A DNA stretch of 14,713 nt from DATAFT01 sp035544635 (GTDB taxonomy: Bacteria; Acidobacteriota; Thermoanaerobaculia; Multivoradales; Multivoraceae). Position numbers and translations under genes: made by a program. The notes under the pieces are model-generated. The model did no database searches. It saw only the letters and a program-made list of their open reading frames with translations, and had not been told where the DNA came from. Position 1 is the stretch's first letter. Each line of letters begins with the position of its first letter. Positions 1-6,785 of the stretch are shown piece by piece. The DNA is taken from the NCBI GenBank assembly GCA_035544635.1, contig DATKDQ010000158.1, positions 1-14,713 of the forward strand, written 5' to 3'.

Positions 1-1
1 G

Positions 2-913
2 CAGCTCGAGTCGGCGATCGCCGGGATCTCCGAGCCGGCGAGCGCGGACGGCAAGCTCGCGCTCTCGACGGTCCGCTGGTACCGCGACGTCTATCGCAAG
101 GGACAGCGCGAGGACGTGCCCGGCGCCTACAGCGATCATCCGCTGTTCATGACCGCTGGGCTCGCCGCCTCCGGCTTCGCGAGCGAGCGGATGGAGTTCG
201 ATCGCGAGTTGGCGCTGGCCGAGACGCTGGCCGCGCTGCTCGCCGCCGGCGGCGCACCGTTCGCCGGGCTCGAGGGCGACCTGCGCTTCGCCTACACCTC
301 GGCGGTCGACGGCGAGCTGGTGCCGTTTCGTCTCTTCGTGCCGGCCGGGCTCGACGCCGCAAAGCCTCATCCGCTGGTGATCGCGCTCCACGGCGCGGGC
401 GGCGACGAGAACAGCTTCATGGATCGCTATCAGGGACGGTACAAGAAGGAGGCTCAGGCGCGCGGCTACCTGGCCGTGGCGGTGAACGGGCGCGGACCCT
501 ACAGCGGGTATCGCGGCGCGGCCGCGCAGGACGTGCTCGACGTGGCCGACCTGGTGCAGCGCCTGTGGCCGGTCGACCCGGATCGGGTCTATCTCATGGG
601 TCACTCGATGGGCGGGATGGGCACCGTGCTGGTCGGCTTCGACCACCCCGAGCGCTTCGCCGCGCTGGCGCCGATCGCCGGCTTCGGCGCGGCGTCACAG
701 CTCGCCAAGGACCCCGCCATGCCGATCTTTCTCGGGCAGGGCGATCGCGACGCTCTGGTGCCGGTCGAGGGCGCGCGCGCGTTCCACGAGGCAGCGAGGA
801 CCGGTGGCCGCGCCGTCGAATACGTCGAGAAGACGGGCACCGACCACATCGTCATCGTCGACGAGGTGATGGCGGACGTCTTCGACTTCTTCGACGCCCA
901 CCGGCGCGACTGA
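2..913 (+). CDS. Alpha/beta hydrolase, esterase/peptidase type (5' end outside window)
   Basis: This is a serine hydrolase of the alpha/beta fold, resembling the poly(3-hydroxybutyrate) depolymerase/feruloyl esterase and prolyl-oligopeptidase-like groups. The reading frame is open to the left edge, so the true start lies outside; the first in-frame GTG at 116 is internal, because sensible protein sequence precedes it. Visible landmarks are the oxyanion-side motif LHGAGGDEN near 390, the nucleophile elbow GHSMGG with the Ser codon at 605-607, the acid in DALVP (Asp codon 749-751) and the catalytic His in TDHIVIVDE (codon 845-847). All three triad residues are present and well spaced. About 100 residues precede the hydrolase core and match nothing I recognise. 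It ends two bases before the srkA-like start, so the two are probably co-transcribed. The substrate cannot be told; a carboxyl ester or peptide is likely. Whether it is secreted cannot be seen because the N-terminus is missing. Confidence 0.85.
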   Translation, partial: QLESAIAGISEPASADGKLALSTVRWYRDVYRKGQREDVPGAYSDHPLFMTAGLAASGFASERMEFDRELALAETLAALLAAGGAPFAGLEGDLRFAYTSAVDGELVPFRLFVPAGLDAAKPHPLVIALHGAGGDENSFMDRYQGRYKKEAQARGYLAVAVNGRGPYSGYRGAAAQDVLDVADLVQRLWPVDPDRVYLMGHSMGGMGTVLVGFDHPERFAALAPIAGFGAASQLAKDPAMPIFLGQGDRDALVPVEGARAFHEAARTGGRAVEYVEKTGTDHIVIVDEVMADVFDFFDAHRRD

Positions 914-915
914 CG

Positions 916-1986
916 GTGGCACTGCCTTCCGACCACCTGTTCTTCGACCTGACACCCGAGCGCGTGCTCGCGGCGGTGGAGGCGGCCGGGCTCGAGATCA
1001 ACCCGGTCGCCTACCCGCTCAACTCCTTCGAGAACCGGGTCTACGAGGTCGAGCTCGCCGACCGCAGCCGCGTCATCGCCAAGTTCTACCGTCCGGGGCG
1101 GTGGAGCGAGGAGCAGATCCTCGAGGAGCACGTGTTCCTCGCCGACCTCGCCGCCGAGGAGGTCCCGGTCGCCACCCTGCGGCCCTTCCCCGACGGCTCG
1201 ACGCTGCGCTCGATCGAGGGCATCTGGTACACCCTCTCGGACCGTCGCGGCGGCCGCGCGCCCGACGAGCTCGACGAGGGGATGGTCCGCCGTCTCGGCC
1301 GCCTGGCGGCGCGGGTCCACAACGCCGGAGCGAGACGCGCGGCGCCGCAGCGGCCGCGCCTCGATGCCGATCACTACGTCCGGCGCAACGCGCGCTGGCT
1401 GATCGAGCACGACGCGCTGCCGAGCGCGGTCCGCGAGCGCTATCTCGCCGCCGCGGAGACCGCCGCGGCCATCGCGGAGGCGGGCATGGCGGGCGTCGCG
1501 ACCCACCGCATCCACGCCGACCTGCACCTGGGCAACCTGCTCCTTCGCGACGGCCTGCTCACGCTGCTCGACTTCGACGACTTCGTGACCGGTCCCGCGG
1601 TGCAGGACCTGTGGCTCGCCATGCCCGGGCGGGGAGCGGAGGCCGAGCGCCAGGTGGCGATCTTCCTCGAGGGCTACGAGGAGCTGCGTCAGTTCGATCG
1701 GACGACGCTCGCGCTGATCGAGCCGCTGCGGGCGCTGCGCATGGTGCGCTACGCGGTGTGGATCGCGCGCCGGTGGAACGATCCCGCGTTCCGGATCGGA
1801 TGGCCGCAGTTCGGAGAGCCCGACTTCTGGCGGCGCGAGACCGAGGACCTCGAGGAGCAGGTCGCGGTCATGCGCGGCGAGCTCGCGGCGCCGCGTGACC
1901 CCACGCAATCGGCGGGGCGCGAGAAGTCCGCGCCAGCCGTCGAGCTCACCAACAAGGACTACTTCTGGGACTGGGAGGGAGAGTAG
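916..1986 (+). CDS. srkA: SrkA/YihE-type stress response serine/threonine kinase
   Basis: This is a eukaryotic-like protein kinase of the APH/choline-kinase fold, as in Escherichia coli SrkA (YihE), a cytoplasmic kinase linked to envelope and oxidative stress. From the GTG at 916 it is 356 residues, slightly longer than the E. coli protein (about 328). Family signatures are all present: NSFENRVYEV (residues 36-45), the probable ATP lysine K56 in VIAKFYRP, the catalytic loop HADLHLGN (H200 to N207, Asp202) and the metal-binding DFDD (219-222) followed by TGPAVQDLW. The GTG was chosen because homology begins immediately after it (SDHLFFDLTPERVL) and it lies 2 nt past the upstream stop codon, which fits translational coupling. 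The open frame continues upstream to 565 but there it is only a shadow of the hydrolase. The last 40 or so residues, ending NKDYFWDWEGE, are a lineage-specific tail. The gene is convergent with the next one, with 13 bp between stops. Confidence 0.9.
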   Translation: MALPSDHLFFDLTPERVLAAVEAAGLEINPVAYPLNSFENRVYEVELADRSRVIAKFYRPGRWSEEQILEEHVFLADLAAEEVPVATLRPFPDGSTLRSIEGIWYTLSDRRGGRAPDELDEGMVRRLGRLAARVHNAGARRAAPQRPRLDADHYVRRNARWLIEHDALPSAVRERYLAAAETAAAIAEAGMAGVATHRIHADLHLGNLLLRDGLLTLLDFDDFVTGPAVQDLWLAMPGRGAEAERQVAIFLEGYEELRQFDRTTLALIEPLRALRMVRYAVWIARRWNDPAFRIGWPQFGEPDFWRRETEDLEEQVAVMRGELAAPRDPTQSAGREKSAPAVELTNKDYFWDWEGE

Positions 1987-1999
1987 CCGGCGCCGCCCG

Positions 2000-2815
2000 C
2001 TAACCTCCGGTTGCCGTGGACGTGACCATCACCTGCGTGGTGCCGTCCGCGGTCGTCGTGGCGACCAGGTTGAGCGCTCTCGCTCCGCCGTCGCGCTTGG
2101 CGTCCACGCTGCCCTGGTCGACACTGCTCGCGCTCACCGAGCTGATCGAGACCTCCCAGCCGTCGGCCTCGAGCCGCTCCTGGTAGAAGGAGATCACGTT
2201 CTTCACGGGGTCGCTGGACTGGAAGGTCCAGATCGCCGAGTCCTGCCCGTCCTGGCTCGCGCTCAGCAGCATGTTGATCTCGATCGAGCCGGGGTACTGG
2301 GGGAACCACGAGGGCACGTCCGAGCCGCCGGGGCCGAACGCCAGCACTCCCTCGCCCGACCGGTCGCGGACCTCCAACCGTCCCTCGGCGGCACCGCTGG
2401 TGTCGATGGTGTAGTGCTCTCCGTCCGGCGACTCGAAGCGGAAGTTCCCGTTCTCGATGTCGGACCAGTCGAAGGTCGCGACCTCGCCGGTGGTCTTGTT
2501 CCTGATCGTCAGGGTCTGGGCGTCGTCGTCGGTCGAGACCAGCTCGAGCTCGGGATTGAGACGGACTATCGCCTTCGCCGACTCGCGCACCGGGTTCTCG
2601 GTGAACTCCTGGCCGTACTCCTTGACCTTCTTCACCCCATACGTCGCACCGATCGCCAGCACGATACCGACGACGACGACGAGTCCCAGGCAGCCCACCA
2701 GCACCCAGGCGAGAGGGCTCGCCTTCTTCTTGACCGGTGGTGGCTGCTGCGGGGGCTGTGGGGGCTGTGGGGGCTGCGGCGGCTGCGGTGACTGAGCGCC
2801 GGTCGTCGGCTCCAT
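2000..2815 (-). CDS. Membrane-anchored hypothetical protein with proline-rich N-terminus
   Basis: No enzyme function is recognised. The 271 residues read as a cytoplasmic head made of repeated QPP units (residues 9-27), a KKK stop (29-31), one transmembrane helix (about 34-57) and a roughly 210-residue soluble part that the positive-inside rule places outside the cytoplasm. The soluble part shows two segments. Residues 88-137 form a beta-rich stretch (LTIRNKTTGEVATFDW). Residues 167-266 begin VPSWFPQYPGS and include an amphipathic FYQERLEADGWEVS helix. From memory, this second pattern recurs in small acidobacterial membrane proteins of unknown role, but I cannot verify it here. The ATG is well supported: GGAGGAG sits 5 nt upstream. 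There is no lipobox. It lies downstream of the eutBC fusion on the same strand after 161 bp, so a shared transcript is possible but not compelling. Confidence 0.75.
   Translation of the reverse strand: MEPTTGAQSPQPPQPPQPPQPPQQPPPVKKKASPLAWVLVGCLGLVVVVGIVLAIGATYGVKKVKEYGQEFTENPVRESAKAIVRLNPELELVSTDDDAQTLTIRNKTTGEVATFDWSDIENGNFRFESPDGEHYTIDTSGAAEGRLEVRDRSGEGVLAFGPGGSDVPSWFPQYPGSIEINMLLSASQDGQDSAIWTFQSSDPVKNVISFYQERLEADGWEVSISSVSASSVDQGSVDAKRDGGARALNLVATTTADGTTQVMVTSTATGG
2748..2783. repeat. 9-bp tandem repeat (four units) coding for QPP repeats
   Basis: Four consecutive 9-mers read TGCGGGGGC, TGTGGGGGC, TGTGGGGGC and TGCGGCGGC on the + strand. They encode the Pro/Gln-rich head of the membrane-anchored hypothetical protein on the minus strand. 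Because the unit is a multiple of three, copy-number change would lengthen or shorten the head without a frameshift. Confidence 0.85.
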
Positions 2816-2976
2816 GGTGCTCCTCCGGGGGTGGACGCGAGAACCGCGTGTGCTGCTCGGGCAGCCGGGGATCGTGGTCGGAATCTAGCACGCCCGGAGG
2901 GGTGCGGCGAGCGCGCTGGAGGGCCAGGGCCCGGCGGGAGCCATCAGCGCGAGCGCGGCCTGGCCGGGGCGCGCGG

Positions 2977-5415
2977 TCAGGCGGGCCGGGCCTGCTGGCG
3001 AAGGATCCGAACCGTCTCGACCGCCGCGCGCTCCGGATCGAGCGCCGTGTCCGCGATGCCCGACACCACGCGCGTGATGTTGTGGTCGGCGCGGCCGGCG
3101 TCGGCCCAGACGGCGATCTGGGCCGCGGTGATGTAGACCGAGTAGGCGTGATGGCCCGAGCCGGGCCGCTCGCCGATGATATGGAGGATCGCGCGCCTCG
3201 CGTCGCGCTCGGGCAGCCGGCCATAGAGGATCTCGCCGATGCGGTAGCCGGCGCGCACGCGTCCCCCGACAACGACGATCGGCTCGGGAGCGAGAGCGAG
3301 CCCCGCGGCGGCGAGCTCCCGGCGCACCCGCTCGAGATAGGGCTCGAGGTGCCCCGGGTCGGTGAGCGCGAGCGCGTTGAGACCGTCGGAGACGACGATC
3401 TGGACGTCGTCGCCGCCACGCGAGCTCCCGGTCTCGAGACGGGAATCGCGCAGTCGCTCGATCGCCCTCACCCCTGGCGGAGCGAGCCGCTCGCCGGTCG
3501 GGGGATGGAGAATGTAGTCGGTGCGATCGGCCGACAGCGTGCGGACGGTCACGGCGCCCGGCAACGCGGAGGCGAATCCGGTCGGCAGCTCGGCCCAGAT
3601 GCAGGTCTTCGAGTCGTCGTAGAGGTAGCGGATGCGGCTCTCGAGCTGCGGCTCGAGGTCCCAGAGATGCTCCCCGTGGCCCTCGGCGATCTCGACGCCG
3701 CGCCGGCGGATCGCCGCGATCGTCCGCGCCCCCTCGGTGAGGATCTCGGCCTCGGTCCGCCGATCGCCCTTGCGGCGGCGGTACTCGAGGTAGACCCACG
3801 CCGGCCGGCCGAACCGCTCGGTGGGCCGACCCTCGGCATCGATCACGCCGAGCTCCTGGAAGAAGGCCCACATCCGATCGTCGACCTGGTAGCCGAAGCG
3901 CTCGCGGATGCGCACGTGGTCCTGAAAGCCGGTGGTGAGGTAGCTCAGCATGGGGTCGTTCTTGGTGGGCAGCGCCATCAGGTACGCCGGATTCGCGGGC
4001 ATGATCTGGTCGAGGCACCAGTCGAGGTCGTCGAGGTCGATCTCCATGTGGAGCGTCGAGCAGACGTCGAGCCCGATCGTGAGCCCGTGGAGCTTGCCCA
4101 TCACGGTGTCCTCGAGGCAGCAGCGCACGAGCTGCTCGCGGCTGCGGAACACCTCGGGACCGATGAATCCCGCGACGTCGTTCAGATGCACCCAGGCCGC
4201 CGGAGCGCGGCCGGCTCGCCGCTGCGCCGCGGCGACCTCGCGCGCCAGCGCCCGCGCGAAGCCGTACTTGCGGGCCTCGTGGATCACCATGTCGAAGCCC
4301 TTGCCGTGGCCGTTGGTCGAGTCGGCGCCCTGGCCGGTCTCGAAGTAGAGGCCGTACCTGCCGCTGCGCGTCGCGGCGTGGGCCGTCATCTTGTCGACCG
4401 AGATGTCGAACGTCACGTTGGCGTCCTCGACTCCGGCGAGGCTCTGGAACCAGAGCGCGGTCGATCCCGGGTAGCGGCGCTCCGCCTCGGCCTGCACGTC
4501 GATGTGCGCGAGCACGCACTGCGGGATGACGTCCTCGAGCCCGAAGGTCGCCACCACCTCGGCCAGCGCGCGCTCGATCGCGGCCACCGATTCGACGTCG
4601 CTCGACACCGGGTTGGTGCCCAGCACGACGTCGCCCACGGCGTAGGACCAGCCATCGAACACCTGCCACACGATGTCTTCCAGGTCGTCGGTCGGGGAGT
4701 TGGGCTGGATGCGCGCGCCCAGATAGCCCTCGGCGCCGATCTTCGATCCGGGGAGCGGGTTCCAGATCCGGCGCGAGACCGCGATCAGCTCGTCGTTGGA
4801 GAGCAGCTTCACCGTGAAGGCGGCGACATCGCTCGGGATCCCGGGGAGAATCGCCGCGATCTCGGCGGGCTCGCGCGCGAGCAGGAACTCCTTGAGCTCG
4901 CCCATGGTCCAGCCGGCGATGCGGCTCTCGACCTCCGCGTCGACCGCGCCGGCGATGTACGCCGAGACCTCGTCCTCGAACACGGGATGGGCGAGGAGGT
5001 CCGCGATCCGCGTGCGCGCGAGGAGCGCGCGCGCGTGGCGGCGTGACCCCTCGTCGGGTGCCGCCAGGCCCTGGGCGGCGTCGCCTTCCTTGAACTCGTT
5101 GGCGGCGCCGAGGACCCGCCGATAGAGGCCGAAGTCGAAGCCGCCGGCGATGCGTTCGACGTAGCGGAGAAGGTCCTCGCCGGGGCGGGGCTCCGCGAGC
5201 GGAGTGGCGGATCCCGCGAGCGCCTCGCCCGCACCCTCGCCCTGCTGTCGCGGCGTGCGCGCGAACGCGTAGGACGACGCGCCGAAGAGGAGGCCCGCGA
5301 CGAAGGCGCGGCGGGGGAGCCCCTCGCCGGCGGGCTTCGGATCCCGTGAACCGGCGGCTGGCGGGGCGCCAGAGGCTGCGCCAGGATGGCTGTCCCTGTT
5401 GCTGTCTCGACTCAT
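2977..5415 (-). CDS. eutBC: Ethanolamine ammonia-lyase, fused EutB-EutC, with Tat signal peptide
   Basis: Ethanolamine ammonia-lyase is an adenosylcobalamin-dependent enzyme that converts ethanolamine to acetaldehyde and ammonia. It is normally two cytosolic polypeptides, EutB (about 450 aa) and EutC (about 295 aa). Here one 812-residue chain holds both. Residues 33-52 form a twin-arginine signal: LPRRAF (R35, R36), a hydrophobic stretch and a YAFA site with likely cleavage after 52. EutB spans roughly 78-550. By spacing, its active-site residues match E. coli R160, Q162, N193, E287, D362 and M392 as R235, Q237, N268, E359, D450 and M480; all are conserved. EutC spans roughly 625-810, with VVSDGLNALAL (674-684), YRIGEIL (724-730) and LHIIGERPGSGHHAY (744-758). 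About 100 residues of the EutC N-terminus seem replaced by a linker. The ATG has AGGAG 8 nt upstream. No other eut or cobalamin gene is in view. The family call is firm; export is inferred from the signal. Confidence 0.93.
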   Translation of the reverse strand: MSRDSNRDSHPGAASGAPPAAGSRDPKPAGEGLPRRAFVAGLLFGASSYAFARTPRQQGEGAGEALAGSATPLAEPRPGEDLLRYVERIAGGFDFGLYRRVLGAANEFKEGDAAQGLAAPDEGSRRHARALLARTRIADLLAHPVFEDEVSAYIAGAVDAEVESRIAGWTMGELKEFLLAREPAEIAAILPGIPSDVAAFTVKLLSNDELIAVSRRIWNPLPGSKIGAEGYLGARIQPNSPTDDLEDIVWQVFDGWSYAVGDVVLGTNPVSSDVESVAAIERALAEVVATFGLEDVIPQCVLAHIDVQAEAERRYPGSTALWFQSLAGVEDANVTFDISVDKMTAHAATRSGRYGLYFETGQGADSTNGHGKGFDMVIHEARKYGFARALAREVAAAQRRAGRAPAAWVHLNDVAGFIGPEVFRSREQLVRCCLEDTVMGKLHGLTIGLDVCSTLHMEIDLDDLDWCLDQIMPANPAYLMALPTKNDPMLSYLTTGFQDHVRIRERFGYQVDDRMWAFFQELGVIDAEGRPTERFGRPAWVYLEYRRRKGDRRTEAEILTEGARTIAAIRRRGVEIAEGHGEHLWDLEPQLESRIRYLYDDSKTCIWAELPTGFASALPGAVTVRTLSADRTDYILHPPTGERLAPPGVRAIERLRDSRLETGSSRGGDDVQIVVSDGLNALALTDPGHLEPYLERVRRELAAAGLALAPEPIVVVGGRVRAGYRIGEILYGRLPERDARRAILHIIGERPGSGHHAYSVYITAAQIAVWADAGRADHNITRVVSGIADTALDPERAAVETVRILRQQARPA

Positions 5416-5423
5416 GGCGGAGA

Positions 5424-5428
5424 CTCCT
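5424..5428 (-). promoter_or_regulatory. Shine-Dalgarno AGGAG fixing the eutBC start
   Basis: AGGAG on the minus strand is spaced 8 nt from the ATG at 5413-5415. It matters because this start places the twin-arginine motif at residues 35-36, so the signal peptide is very likely translated rather than an annotation artefact. Confidence 0.7.
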
Positions 5429-5493
5429 GATCGTGGTTCGTCTCCCGGCGCCGCGACTCCGGCCGCCCGGCGGTTCCAGGGACTCTCTCTCCC

Positions 5494-5499
5494 ATATTA
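5494..5499 (-). promoter_or_regulatory. Candidate -10 element (TAATAT) upstream of eutBC
   Basis: The minus strand reads TAATAT inside an AT-rich island that stands out from its GC-rich surroundings, about 80 nt before the eutBC start. No good -35 hexamer is visible 16-18 nt further up, so this is a weak call. The implied leader of about 70 nt is too short for a cobalamin riboswitch. Confidence 0.22.
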
Positions 5500-5612
5500 C
5501 GGAATCGCTGGGCGCCGGAGGTCGCCCTGGGGACGAATTGGCAGGTGCGGTAGATTCCATCGCCGAAGGGTCCCGCCGCTGGCGCCCGCGAACACGAACC
5601 GGAGAGTCGACC

Positions 5613-6170
5613 ATGCATACCGTTCGCCATCTCACCAAGGAAGAGCTCGAAGCGGGACTCGAAGAGATCCGTCGATCCCCGCAGGACGGAGGAACGGTGG
5701 CGCTCATCGTCCGGCGGCCGCGCGTCGACGAACGCGAGGTGCTGGAGTCGGCTACGCTCGATTGCGAGCAGGGGCTGGTGGGCGATACCTGGAGCGTCCG
5801 CGGCAGCTCGCGGGTGCCGGATGGATCGGCGCACCCCGAGATGCAGCTCAACGTCATGAACGCGCGCGCCGCCGCTCTCGTCGCGCAGACGCGAGATCGG
5901 TGGCCGCGCGCCGGCGACCAGCTCTACCTCGATCTCGATCTGAGCGAGCGCAACCTCCCGCCCGGAACGCGGCTCGCGCTGGGCGAGGCGATCATCGAGG
6001 TCACGCCCATCCCCCACACCGGCTGCAAGAAGTTCGTGTCGCGGTTCGGGCTCGAGGCGATGAAGTTCGTGAACTCTCCGGTCGGCCGCGAGCTGCACCT
6101 GCGCGGCATCAACTGCAAGGTGGTGCGGCCGGGGGTGGTGCGCGTGGGCGATCGCGTCGACAAGGTCTGA
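5613..6170 (+). CDS. MOSC domain-containing protein
   Basis: This is a stand-alone MOSC (molybdenum cofactor sulfurase C-terminal) domain of 185 residues. MOSC proteins bind or use molybdenum cofactor, or act in detoxifying reductions, often with partner domains. Family features in order are GLVGDTW (residues 54-60), PEMQLNVMNARAAALV (75-90), GDQLYLDLDLSERNLPPGTRL (101-121) and PIPHTGCKKF (132-141), with the conserved Cys at 138. There is no ferredoxin or beta-barrel N-terminal domain as in YcbX or YiiM, so it is close to the minimal domain. The ATG at 5613 has GGAGAG 6 nt upstream; the frame is open further upstream, but that part overlaps the eutBC leader and looks random. It is divergent from eutBC across 197 bp and convergent with the next gene. 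The substrate is unknown and no molybdoenzyme gene is nearby. Confidence 0.87.
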   Translation: MHTVRHLTKEELEAGLEEIRRSPQDGGTVALIVRRPRVDEREVLESATLDCEQGLVGDTWSVRGSSRVPDGSAHPEMQLNVMNARAAALVAQTRDRWPRAGDQLYLDLDLSERNLPPGTRLALGEAIIEVTPIPHTGCKKFVSRFGLEAMKFVNSPVGRELHLRGINCKVVRPGVVRVGDRVDKV

Positions 6171-6251
6171 ACGTACGGCCGACCAAGTCCTGTCTCCTTC
6201 CACTCGAAGCTCGACGACGGTTGCTGTGGTGGTCGCTCGACGGGGCGGTGA

Positions 6252-6647
6252 TCAGGGGCGGATCGACGCGCCGCCGCGGGGGACCACCGAGCGGCGGTTC
6301 CGCAACCCGGCCAGCGCGAGCACGGCCATCCACGCGAAGACGATCAGGAGCCCATACGCCTCACGCCCCTCCTCCACCCGGGAGTCCTTCATTTCCCACG
6401 CGCCCACCAGCTCCGTGACCCGGGCCTCCCCGAGCGCGCCTGGCGCGAGGATCGCTGCCCACGCCAGGGCGACGAGCGCGGTCGCGGCCGGCAGCGGCCA
6501 TCGGTTACGACCTGCCGCGGCGAGCAGACTCGCCGTCGCCGCGGCGAGATAGAGCAGGATCCAACGCAGCGGGTCGGGGTCGTTGAGCTGCACCCCCACG
6601 CCGAGGAGAAAGAGCGCGGCGAAGACCGAGCTGAGAAACCGGAGCAT
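6252..6647 (-). CDS. TMEM220-family small transmembrane protein
   Basis: This 131-residue integral membrane protein has about four hydrophobic helices (near residues 5-20, 26-44, 52-70 and 96-114). It carries the two hallmarks of the TMEM220 family known from vertebrates and bacteria: VQLNDPDPLRWILLY (residues 19-33) and EEGREAYGLLIVFAW (92-106). The biochemical role of the family is unknown to me. I chose the ATG at 6647 because homologues start with a short hydrophobic run before the VQxNDPD motif. An in-frame ATG at 6671 would add eight residues (MTVLVGYL), and neither start has a convincing Shine-Dalgarno. The gene converges on the MOSC gene (81 bp between stops) and diverges from the LLM oxidoreductase gene. 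Confidence 0.82.
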   Translation of the reverse strand: MLRFLSSVFAALFLLGVGVQLNDPDPLRWILLYLAAATASLLAAAGRNRWPLPAATALVALAWAAILAPGALGEARVTELVGAWEMKDSRVEEGREAYGLLIVFAWMAVLALAGLRNRRSVVPRGGASIRP

Positions 6648-6686
6648 CAGATACCCCACGAGAACGGTCATGCTAGCTTGTCGGCG

Positions 6687-6717
6687 TGACCAGCGCTCGC
6701 TCGATGGCTGCTGGTCA
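6687..6717. promoter_or_regulatory. Inverted repeat TGACCAGC-N15-GCTGGTCA, possible operator
   Basis: This is a perfect 8-bp dyad in the only divergent intergenic space between the TMEM220 gene and the LLM oxidoreductase gene. The half-sites are 23 bp apart centre to centre, about two helical turns, which suits a dimeric regulator binding one DNA face. No regulator gene is adjacent, and the dyad could be chance in GC-rich DNA. Confidence 0.3.
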
Positions 6718-6785
6718 GTCGGTGCGAACCCGGCCCCGTCGTGGGAAACTGGCGTCGAGTCGTTCGCCCGAGAAGGAGGAGACCG

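Noticed and set aside
2887..2904. Small hairpin GCAC-G-CCC / GGG-GTGC after eutBC, as a terminator
   Set aside because: Only seven base pairs with a bulge and a 3-nt loop, about 70 nt past the stop and without a T-tract; not distinguishable from chance.
2737..5046. A long + strand frame (769 codons) opposite eutBC
   Set aside because: It is the antisense shadow of a strongly conserved enzyme gene; composition is His/Asp/Val/Arg-rich with no domain pattern or ribosome site.
5416..5500. Cobalamin riboswitch ahead of the B12-dependent eutBC
   Set aside because: The region between the candidate -10 and the ATG is about 70-80 nt, too short for the roughly 200-nt element, and no B12-box-like core was seen.
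5538..5556. TTGGCA ... TAGATT as a promoter for the MOSC gene, or a sigma-54 site
   Set aside because: The hexamers are only 7 nt apart, which fits no sigma-70 spacing, and the -12 GC of a sigma-54 site is missing.
2885..5857. A 990-codon minus-strand frame overlapping eutBC
   Set aside because: Out of frame with the clear EutBC coding frame; Arg-rich low-complexity translation typical of +1 frames in GC-rich DNA.
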